From positions 2,108,001 to 2,172,000 of the forward strand of contig NZ_AP024881.1 in NCBI RefSeq assembly GCF_024347675.1: 64,000 nucleotides of DNA. The letters run 5' to 3'. The position numbers were made by a program, and so were the translations under genes. Of the stretch, positions 56,754-64,000 are shown in pieces. Positions within the stretch are counted from its first letter, which is position 1. Each line of letters starts with the position of its first letter. Under the pieces are notes generated by a model. The model was not told the origin of the DNA, made no database searches, and saw only the letters and a program-made list of their open reading frames with translations. The DNA is from Vibrio ishigakensis (GTDB lineage: Bacteria > Pseudomonadota > Gammaproteobacteria > Enterobacterales > Vibrionaceae).

Positions 56754-56792
56754 TGAACCAAAGTGGTTCAACTGGGGGAGATAACTCCCCCA
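56754..56792 (-). terminator. Two hairpins in the sucB-sucC gap
   Basis: TGAACCA/TGGTTCA (56754-56770) and TGGGGGAG/CTCCCCCA (56773-56792). Neither has a proper T-run on the minus strand, so partial termination or RNA processing is more likely than full termination. Confidence 0.5.
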
Positions 56793-56801
56793 ATTCTTAA
56801 A

Positions 56802-58013
56802 TTAAACGTCTAGCAGTAGGCGTGCTGGATCTTCTAGCAACTCTTTGATGGTCACTAGGAAGCTTACTGACTCTTTACCATCGATTAGACGGTGATCGTA
56901 AGAAAGCGCTAGGTACATCATTGGCAGGATCTCAACCTTACCGTTCACCGCCATTGGGCGCTCTTGGATTTTGTGCATACCCAAGATTGCCGCTTGAGGT
57001 GGGTTGATGATAGGGGTCGACATTAGCGAGCCAAACACGCCGCCGTTAGTGATGGTGAAGTTACCACCCATCAGCTCGTCTACGGTTAGCTTGCCGTCAC
57101 GGCCTTTGATTGCTAGCTCTTTGATGCCTTTTTCAATGTCAGCAAAGCCTAGAGTGTCACAGTCTTTTAGAACTGGAGTTACTAGACCGCGTGGGGTAGA
57201 AACCGCCATGCTGATGTCGAAGTAGTTGTGATAAACGATATCATCGCCATCGATAGAAGCGTTTACTTCTGGGAAGCGTTTCAGTGCTTCGGTTACCGCC
57301 TTCACGTAGAAAGACATAAAGCCTAGGCGCACATCGTGGCGCTTCTCGAACGAATCTTTGTACTGAGCACGCAGATCCATGATTGGCTTCATGTTTACCT
57401 CGTTAAAGGTGGTCAACATAGCCGTGCTGTTCTTCGCTTCTAGAAGACGATTTGCTACCGTCTTACGCAGACGAGTCATAGGCACGCGCTTCTGACTGCG
57501 AGCTGCTGTCGCAAGATTCTCAATCGGCGCTTCTTCTTTCTTTGGAGCAGGTTTAGATGCATTCGCTAGGTGCGCTTCTACGTCTTCACGTGTGATGCGA
57601 CCGCCAACACCTGTGCCTTTCACATCAGATGCGCTTAGGCTGTGCTCTGCTAGCAGGCGACGAACCGCTGGGCTTAGGGCATCGTTGTTCTCTTCAGTTA
57701 GCGCAGCTTTATGGCGCTTGTCTGGAGACGCTTCTGTTTGCTCAGTGGTGTCCTTAGTTGGTTCACCAGCAACTGCGCCAGGCTTAAGTTTAGCGATTAG
57801 CTGCTTGGCAAGAACAGTTGCACCGTCAGCTTCAATGATTTCTTCAAGTACGCCTGCTTCTGGAGCCGGTACTTCTAGAACCACTTTATCGGTTTCGATA
57901 TCAACCAGCACTTCATCACGCTCAACGCGCTCGCCAGGTTGCTTGTGCCAGGTTGCAACCGTCGCATCTGCAACAGATTCAGGTAAATCTGGAACCAGAA
58001 TTTCAATTGTCAT
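56802..58013 (-). CDS. sucB: 2-oxoglutarate dehydrogenase E2, dihydrolipoamide succinyltransferase
   Basis: 403 residues. A lipoyl domain with the target Lys in ETDKVV (about residue 43), a peripheral-subunit-binding domain ([11 protein letters not shown]...GRITREDV), and the catalytic domain with YDHRLIDG are in the usual order. It forms the core of the complex. It starts 13 bases after sucA. Confidence 0.97.
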   Translation of the reverse strand: MTIEILVPDLPESVADATVATWHKQPGERVERDEVLVDIETDKVVLEVPAPEAGVLEEIIEADGATVLAKQLIAKLKPGAVAGEPTKDTTEQTEASPDKRHKAALTEENNDALSPAVRRLLAEHSLSASDVKGTGVGGRITREDVEAHLANASKPAPKKEEAPIENLATAARSQKRVPMTRLRKTVANRLLEAKNSTAMLTTFNEVNMKPIMDLRAQYKDSFEKRHDVRLGFMSFYVKAVTEALKRFPEVNASIDGDDIVYHNYFDISMAVSTPRGLVTPVLKDCDTLGFADIEKGIKELAIKGRDGKLTVDELMGGNFTITNGGVFGSLMSTPIINPPQAAILGMHKIQERPMAVNGKVEILPMMYLALSYDHRLIDGKESVSFLVTIKELLEDPARLLLDV

Positions 58014-58026
58014 TTCTTGGGATTCC

Positions 58027-60852
58027 TTATTCTTCTAGTTCTTTATCAATAGTTAGCGCGTCGTCGATCAACGCTTTTTGTTGTTTCAGGTGAACAGACA
58101 TATAACCCACAGCCGGAGATGCCGAGGCTGGGCGGCCGGCATAATTTAGCGTGGTGTTAAATGGCGTTGCCGCACGGAAGTTGTGTTGGCTCGAGTACCA
58201 AGCACCTTGGTTTTGAGGCTCTTCCTGACACCAAACAAAGTCTGTCACTTGTGGGTAGATAGAGATAGCTTCGCGCACATCACTAAGCGGGAACGGATAC
58301 AGCTGCTCAACACGAACAATGGCCACATCGTCGATTTCACGCTTGCGACGCTCTTCTAGTAGGTCAAAGTACACCTTGCCTGAACAGAAGACGACGCGAC
58401 GAATCTTAGTCGGTTCTAGCTCGTCAATCTCGTTGATTACCGGCTGGAAGGTACCCTCCGCTAGCTCTTCAAGTGTCGAAGTACATAGCGGGTGACGCAG
58501 TAGCGACTTAGGCGACATCACGATAAGCGGACGACGCATAGGACGTACAACCTGACGGCGTAGCATGTGATAAACCTGAGCCGGTGTAGATGGAACTACT
58601 ACCTGAATGTTCTGCTCAGCACACAACTGCAGATAACGCTCTAGACGTGCAGATGAGTGCTCTGGGCCCTGACCTTCATAGCCGTGTGGCAGCAGCATGG
58701 TGATACCACATAGTCGGCCCCATTTCTGCTCACCAGATGAGATGAACTGATCGATTACAACCTGCGCACCGTTGGCAAAGTCACCAAACTGGGCTTCCCA
58801 AAGGGTCAAACCGCCTGGCTCTGCTGTTGCGTAGCCATATTCAAACGCCAGTACCGCTTCTTCAGAAAGCACGGAGTCGAATACCTGGAAAGGACCTTGC
58901 TTGTCATGCACATGGGCTAGAGGCACATAAGTGCTCGCATCGCCCTGGTTATGCAGAACTGCGTGACGGTGGAAGAAGGTACCACGGCCTGAATCCTGAC
59001 CAGAGATACGAATGCGCTTACCGTCGTCGACTAGGGTTGCGTAAGCAAGGGTTTCCGCCATCCCCCAATCGATAGCTTTCTCGCCCTCGATCATGGCCAT
59101 GCGATCGTTGTAAAGCTTGTTAACTCGGCTCTGTAGCTTGTGGCTGTCTGGATACTGGCAGATACGCTGACCAAGCTCTTTCAGACGCTCGATCTCATAC
59201 TCGCTATCCCACTTCATATCCCACTCATGGCCAAGATATGGAGACCAGTCTACTGAGTGCATCGCCATTGGGCGCCACTCTTTTACTACCACCTCACCGT
59301 GATCCAGCGCGTCACGATATTCGTTTACAAGCTGGGTTGCGGTATCGATTCCGATCTCTTCGCGCTCCATCATCACATCAGCGTATAGCTTACGTGGTGT
59401 CGGGTGCTTCTTGATCTTCTGATACATCAGAGGCTGAGTTGCATTTGGCTCGTCGGCTTCGTTATGGCCGTGACGGCGATAACAAACCAGATCGATTACT
59501 ACATCACGCTTAAAGGTGTTGCGGTAATCCAGAGCGATACGTGTAACGAAGGCAACCGCTTCTGGGTCATCTGCGTTAACGTGGAAAATTGGTGCCTGTA
59601 CCATCTTAGCGATGTCAGTACAGTACATGGTCGAGCGCGTATCACGCGGGTTCGAGGTGGTGAAACCGATCTGGTTGTTCACTACGATACGAACTGTACC
59701 ACCGACTTGGAAGCCACGCGCCTGAGACATGTTGAAGGTCTCTTGCACTACACCCTGACCTGCGATCGCTGAGTCACCGTGGATGGTGATAGGCAGAACC
59801 TTGTCGCCGTGCTTGTCACCAAGACGGTCCTGACGCGCCCTTACTGAGCCGATAACCACAGGGTTAACGATCTCAAGGTGAGACGGGTTAAACGCCAGCG
59901 CTAGGTGAACGTTGCCACCTGGAGTTGCGAAGTCCGCAGAGAAGCCTTGGTGGTACTTAACGTCACCTGTACCCCAGGTTTCGTCGTGCTTACCAGCAAA
60001 CTCATCGAATAGGTCTTGAGGCTTCTTACCCAAAACGTTGACCAGCATGTTCAAGCGGCCACGGTGGGCCATGCCGATAACAACCTCACGCATGCCACTA
60101 CGGCCTGCATGACGGATCAGCTCTTTGGTCATTGGGATAAGGGCATCACCACCCTCTAGAGAGAATCGCTTCGCGCCGGGGAATTTGGCACCAAGATAAC
60201 GCTCTAGACCTTCAGCTGCAGTCAGCTCATCAAGGTAAGTGATTTTTTCATCTAGCGAAAACTCAGGCTGTGACTGCACTGACTCCAGACGCTGCTGAAC
60301 CCAGCGCTTTTGTTCTGTGTTGGTCATGTGCATATATTCTGCACCGATTGAGCCACAGTAGGTTTTGTTTAGTGCGGTATAGAGGTCTTTAAGCTGCATG
60401 GTTTCTTGCGCGACTGCGAAAGAACCTACGTTAAAGCTCTCATTAAGATCGTCTTCGGTAAGACTGTGGAATGCTGGGTCCAGTTCTGGCTGAACTGGGC
60501 GCTGCCAAAGACCAAGCGGGTCGAGGTTGGCCGCTTGATGTCCTCTGAATCGGTAGGCGTTGATCAGCTGTAGGACTTTTACTTGCTTTGCATCGACATC
60601 AGGATCACTGACCTGGACACTATAATGCTTTGTCTCTTGTGCAAGTCTGCGGAAGTAGTCACGAACTCGCGTATGGGATTGCTCCCCTGCTTCTGGAGCT
60701 TGCGCAGGCAGCCCCTCGAAGACGCGCTTCCATTCCTCACTAACCAGATCTGGGTCACTTAGATAGAGTTCGTAGAGTTCTTCCACGTACACTGCATTGG
60801 CGCCAGCCAAGTGAGAAGACTCGAGCCAGGCCTTCATCACACCGTTATGCAT
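58027..60852 (-). CDS. sucA: 2-oxoglutarate dehydrogenase E1
   Basis: 941 residues, with the ThDP motif region [10 protein letters not shown] and [11 protein letters not shown], the conserved HNEADEP and a start [19 protein letters not shown] that aligns with E. coli SucA. It decarboxylates 2-oxoglutarate and passes succinyl to the lipoyl arm of SucB. First suc gene, 139 bases after sdhB. Confidence 0.97.
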   Translation of the reverse strand: MHNGVMKAWLESSHLAGANAVYVEELYELYLSDPDLVSEEWKRVFEGLPAQAPEAGEQSHTRVRDYFRRLAQETKHYSVQVSDPDVDAKQVKVLQLINAYRFRGHQAANLDPLGLWQRPVQPELDPAFHSLTEDDLNESFNVGSFAVAQETMQLKDLYTALNKTYCGSIGAEYMHMTNTEQKRWVQQRLESVQSQPEFSLDEKITYLDELTAAEGLERYLGAKFPGAKRFSLEGGDALIPMTKELIRHAGRSGMREVVIGMAHRGRLNMLVNVLGKKPQDLFDEFAGKHDETWGTGDVKYHQGFSADFATPGGNVHLALAFNPSHLEIVNPVVIGSVRARQDRLGDKHGDKVLPITIHGDSAIAGQGVVQETFNMSQARGFQVGGTVRIVVNNQIGFTTSNPRDTRSTMYCTDIAKMVQAPIFHVNADDPEAVAFVTRIALDYRNTFKRDVVIDLVCYRRHGHNEADEPNATQPLMYQKIKKHPTPRKLYADVMMEREEIGIDTATQLVNEYRDALDHGEVVVKEWRPMAMHSVDWSPYLGHEWDMKWDSEYEIERLKELGQRICQYPDSHKLQSRVNKLYNDRMAMIEGEKAIDWGMAETLAYATLVDDGKRIRISGQDSGRGTFFHRHAVLHNQGDASTYVPLAHVHDKQGPFQVFDSVLSEEAVLAFEYGYATAEPGGLTLWEAQFGDFANGAQVVIDQFISSGEQKWGRLCGITMLLPHGYEGQGPEHSSARLERYLQLCAEQNIQVVVPSTPAQVYHMLRRQVVRPMRRPLIVMSPKSLLRHPLCTSTLEELAEGTFQPVINEIDELEPTKIRRVVFCSGKVYFDLLEERRKREIDDVAIVRVEQLYPFPLSDVREAISIYPQVTDFVWCQEEPQNQGAWYSSQHNFRAATPFNTTLNYAGRPASASPAVGYMSVHLKQQKALIDDALTIDKELEE

Positions 60853-60991
60853 ATATTCCCTTAACTAGTAATTTCTTATTCACTATTTCGGTCTATGCCG
60901 AACTTATCTCTTCAAAATCAGCTGCAGAGCAACCAATTTGGGCTAAAACAGGCTTAACAGTAAACTCTGAAAAGCCTGTAATTTCAATCAT

Positions 60992-61702
60992 CTAAACAGA
61001 GCGATTCACTAGCATGGTCTTAATATGTCCAATCGCTTTGGTTGGGTTCAAACCCTTAGGACATACACTGACACAGTTCATGATGCCATGACAACGGAAA
61101 ACGCTAAATGCGTCGTCTAAATTGCTAAGACGCTCATCTGTTGCCGTATCTCGGCTATCGATTAACCAACGATACGCCGCAAGCAGACCTGCAGGGCCGA
61201 TAAACTTATCAGGGTTCCACCAGAAAGATGGGCAAGAGGTGGTACAGCAAGCGCACATGATGCACTCATACAGACCATCTAGATGCGCTCGCTCTTCTGG
61301 AGACTGCTTGTTCTCGCGTGACGGTGGTAAGTCACCATCTGAGATCAAGAACGGCTTCACCTTAGCGTAGTTGTCGTAGAACTGAGTCATGTCGACGATA
61401 AGGTCACGAACCACAGGCAGACCCGGCAGCGGACGAATAGTAATAGTGTCGCCTTTCAGCGCAGACAGCGGCGTGATACACGCCAGACCGTTTTTACCAT
61501 TCATGTTCAAGCCATCACTGCCACATACACCCTCACGACAAGAGCGTCGGAACGACAGGCTTGCATCCTGCTCTTTCAATAGGATAAGAGCATCCAACAC
61601 CATCATGTCAGACCCTTCTTCCACCTCTAGGGTGTACTGCTTCATGTAGGGTCTAGAGTCCACATCTGGGTTATAGCGATAGATAGAGAAATTCAAGTTC
61701 AT
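60992..61702 (-). CDS. sdhB: Succinate dehydrogenase iron-sulfur subunit
   Basis: 236 residues. 2Fe-2S cysteines in CREGVCGSDG and the following C; 4Fe-4S in CIMCACCTTSCP; 3Fe-4S in CHGIMNCVSVCPKGLNP. It passes electrons from SdhA to the membrane quinone. Eleven bases after sdhA. Confidence 0.98.
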   Translation of the reverse strand: MNLNFSIYRYNPDVDSRPYMKQYTLEVEEGSDMMVLDALILLKEQDASLSFRRSCREGVCGSDGLNMNGKNGLACITPLSALKGDTITIRPLPGLPVVRDLIVDMTQFYDNYAKVKPFLISDGDLPPSRENKQSPEERAHLDGLYECIMCACCTTSCPSFWWNPDKFIGPAGLLAAYRWLIDSRDTATDERLSNLDDAFSVFRCHGIMNCVSVCPKGLNPTKAIGHIKTMLVNRSV

Positions 61703-61713
61703 ATCCCGCCCCC

Positions 61714-63480
61714 TTAGTAAGTTCGTGCTTTCGGTGGAAACGCTTCGCGGTGAACAGGCTCCATGTTCACGTCACGCTTAGTCATAGCTTCGGTTTCCGG
61801 GTTGTAGATAGAGTGGCATAGCCACTGCTCATCATCACGATCCGGGAAGTCGAAGCGAGCGTGTGCGCCGCGGCTCTCGGTGCGGTAGTTCGCCGCTACA
61901 GCCGTTGCAAATGCCGTTTCCATTAGGTTGTCCAGCTCAAGACACTCGATACGTTGAGTGTTGAACTCGCTAGATTTGTCGCTTAGGTGTGCATCAGCTA
62001 GACGCTCACGGATAACCTTAAGCTCTTCAAGACCGTTTGCCATTGCTTCACCTTCACGGAATACCGAGAAGCTGTTTTGCATGCAGGTTTGTAGGTCTTT
62101 ACGAATCTGTGCTGGGTCTTCACCGCTGGTGCTGTTTTCCCAGCGCATGGTGCGCGCTAGAGACTCTTCGATGTCTGATTCAGAGGCATCACGAGCTTCA
62201 GATTGCGCAGCCAGTGTTTCGCCTAGATGCAGACCGGTTGCACGGCCAAATACCACAAGGTCTAGTAGCGAGTTACCGCCTAGTCGGTTCGCACCGTGTA
62301 CCGATACAGAAGCAATTTCGCCGCAAGCGAATAGACCTTGAACGTCAACGTCATTACCGTTCGCATCTTGCTTAATAGCCTGACCTGAAACCTGAGTCGG
62401 AACACCACCCATCATATAGTGACAGGTTGGGATAACCGGGATTGGCTCTTTGATTGGATCAACGTGAGCAAAGGTGCGAGAAAGCTCAAGGATACCCGGT
62501 AGACGAGACTCGAGTACGTCTTTACCTAGGTGATCTAGCTTAAGCTTGATGTGTGGACCCCATGGGCCGTCACAACCGCGACCTTCACGGATCTCGATCA
62601 TCATAGAACGAGCTACCACATCACGACCTGCCAAGTCTTTGGCATTCGGTGCGTAGCGCTCCATAAAGCGCTCACCGTCTTTATTTAGAAGGTATCCACC
62701 CTCACCTCGACAGCCTTCAGTCACAAGTACACCTGCGCCTGCGATACCGGTTGGGTGGAACTGCCACATCTCCATGTCCTGCATAGGTACACCGGCGCGA
62801 AGCGCCATACCTACACCGTCACCTGTGTTGATGTGTGCGTTAGTAGTAGATTGATAGATACGGCCTGCACCGCCGGTTGCTAGAACCGTCGCCTTAGATT
62901 TGAAGTAGCAGATCTCGCCGGTTTCCATGCAGATTGCAGTACAACCCACGATAGCGCCATCTTGGTTCTTCACCATATCTAGCGCATACCACTCACTGAA
63001 AATGGTGGTTTTATGCTTGATGTTCTGCTGATACAGGGTGTGCAGAAGTGCGTGACCGGTACGGTCTGCTGCTGCCGCTGTACGCGCTGCTTGCTCGCCA
63101 CCGAATTGCTTCGACTGACCACCAAACGGGCGTTGATAGATGGTGCCGTTTTCAAAGCGAGAGAATGGAAGACCCATCTTCTCAAGCTCGATAACAGATT
63201 CTGGACCGTTCTTACACATATATTCGATAGCGTCTTGGTCACCGATATAATCAGAGCCCTTAACCGTGTCATACATGTGCCACTGCCAGTCATCTTGGTG
63301 AGAGTTACCTAGGGCTACTGTGATGCCACCCTGTGCAGATACTGTGTGTGAACGAGTCGGAAATACTTTTGATAGCAGAGCGCACGAAAGCCCCTGCTCT
63401 GAAATTTGTAGCGCGGCACGCATACCCGCACCACCAGCACCAATGACTATTGCGTCAAACTCACGAACTGGAATCGTCAT
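61714..63480 (-). CDS. sdhA: Succinate dehydrogenase flavoprotein subunit
   Basis: 588 residues. The FAD site [13 protein letters not shown] is at the start, the covalent-FAD His is in SHTVSAQGG, and substrate-site blocks HPTGIAGAG and RLGGNSLLD are present. It oxidises succinate to fumarate on the inner face of the membrane. It starts at the base after the sdhD stop. Confidence 0.98.
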   Translation of the reverse strand: MTIPVREFDAIVIGAGGAGMRAALQISEQGLSCALLSKVFPTRSHTVSAQGGITVALGNSHQDDWQWHMYDTVKGSDYIGDQDAIEYMCKNGPESVIELEKMGLPFSRFENGTIYQRPFGGQSKQFGGEQAARTAAAADRTGHALLHTLYQQNIKHKTTIFSEWYALDMVKNQDGAIVGCTAICMETGEICYFKSKATVLATGGAGRIYQSTTNAHINTGDGVGMALRAGVPMQDMEMWQFHPTGIAGAGVLVTEGCRGEGGYLLNKDGERFMERYAPNAKDLAGRDVVARSMMIEIREGRGCDGPWGPHIKLKLDHLGKDVLESRLPGILELSRTFAHVDPIKEPIPVIPTCHYMMGGVPTQVSGQAIKQDANGNDVDVQGLFACGEIASVSVHGANRLGGNSLLDLVVFGRATGLHLGETLAAQSEARDASESDIEESLARTMRWENSTSGEDPAQIRKDLQTCMQNSFSVFREGEAMANGLEELKVIRERLADAHLSDKSSEFNTQRIECLELDNLMETAFATAVAANYRTESRGAHARFDFPDRDDEQWLCHSIYNPETEAMTKRDVNMEPVHREAFPPKARTY

Positions 63481-63828
63481 TTATGCCCCCCAAAGAATGA
63501 ATAAGCCAGAGAAGAAATAGCCAAATAGAACTGCAATCAATGCAAATTGCAGGCTTCCTCGAAGCAGAGTTGGCTTGATATAGTCAGTCAGCACTTGCCA
63601 CAAACCGATCCATGCGTGAATTAAGATGCTAGCTAGTGCGACCATAGTGAATACTTTTGTGAACAGGCTTTCAAAGAAGCCGTTCCACTGCATATAACCC
63701 ACATCACCGGCCATTAGGAAAAAGCCACAGATATAGATGGTGTAAAGGGTCAAGATAATGGCAGAGGCACGAATAAGGATGAAATCATGTACGCCATTAC
63801 GACCTAAGGTTGAAACGTGCTTTACCAT
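63481..63828 (-). CDS. sdhD: Succinate dehydrogenase membrane anchor SdhD
   Basis: 115 residues, three membrane helices. The heme His and quinone-site Tyr are in [17 protein letters not shown]. It overlaps the sdhC end by 7 bases. Confidence 0.95.
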   Translation of the reverse strand: MVKHVSTLGRNGVHDFILIRASAIILTLYTIYICGFFLMAGDVGYMQWNGFFESLFTKVFTMVALASILIHAWIGLWQVLTDYIKPTLLRGSLQFALIAVLFGYFFSGLFILWGA

Positions 63829-64000
63829 ACGATTACCCCTGCCAGTAGTGCTAGAACGCCTGTAATGATGAAAGAAACCTGCGCGCTCTTAGCGCCGCTT
63901 TCTAGCTCTTCGAAATACCCCAAGTCCTGACATAGGTGACGAATACCGCCCACAATGTGATAGAAAAGTGCGGTTAGCATGCCCCACAGAATGAACTTAA
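63822..64000 (-). CDS. sdhC: Succinate dehydrogenase cytochrome b556 subunit SdhC, partial
   Basis: Only the last 59 or so codons are in the window; the 5' end lies beyond base 64000. The visible part has the heme ligand region [16 protein letters not shown] and the last membrane helix. It ends in TAA at 63822-63824 inside the start of sdhD. Confidence 0.93.
   Translation of the reverse strand, partial: KFILWGMLTALFYHIVGGIRHLCQDLGYFEELESGAKSAQVSFIITGVLALLAGVIVW

Overview
This 64 kb window reads as chromosomal DNA of a marine gammaproteobacterium of the Vibrionaceae, most likely Vibrio. The basis is the gene content and order (ycgL beside minCDE, yfbV-ackA-pta, a yoaA-tsaB-slp block next to fadD-rnd, feoABC with a cysteine-free FeoC, and sdhCDAB-sucABCD) and a codon style rich in CTA leucine. 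The only RNA gene seen is one tRNA-Arg(UCU); there is no rRNA and no CRISPR array.

Positions 1 to about 14,480 are accessory. They hold the end of an osmoprotectant ABC importer (OsmV/OsmW-like), a YfeX-type DyP peroxidase, a three-gene operon of an acetolactate-synthase-like ThDP enzyme, an aldehyde dehydrogenase and an FMN/Fe-S glutamate-synthase-like protein, and a Tat-exported isochorismatase-family hydrolase with a structured leader. From about 9.4 kb the density falls to small genes and mobile-element parts: an orphan HipB-like regulator, a protein with an excisionase-like helix-turn-helix and a DUF2384-like tail, a 97-aa unknown, an integrase-like small protein, a full tyrosine recombinase, several strong inverted repeats, and an AlpA-like regulator. 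This stretch abuts the 3' end of the tRNA-Arg gene, a usual integration target. I read it as a small or decayed integrative element, but found no repeated att core.

Positions 14.5 to 43.9 kb are core genome: folD; mltB-type transglycosylase and ycgL; minCDE; yecA; dusC; malZ; a three-gene ABC importer of the PF04392 family; yfbV-ackA-pta (acetate overflow); rnd and fadD; yoaA-tsaB-slp-hydrolase; purU; yecM; argS; a YrhK membrane protein; and a MATE exporter divergent from a LysR regulator.

Positions 43.9 to 54.5 kb carry transport: an NSS sodium symporter, a GltS-family symporter, an FMN riboswitch followed by a DMT transporter (a likely riboflavin importer), a HIT protein, feoABC with a near-consensus Fur box, and divergent znuA / znuCB sharing a Zur-type box.

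Positions 54.6 to 64 kb hold the lower TCA block on the minus strand in the order sdhC(partial)-sdhD-sdhA-sdhB-sucA-sucB-sucC-sucD. The sdh and suc genes are tightly packed except for gaps at sdhB/sucA and sucB/sucC; the latter contains two hairpins. Most transcription units end in clear intrinsic terminators. Several start codons were moved from the longest-ORF start to a site with a ribosome binding site, including TTG starts for rnd, yoaA and yecM.
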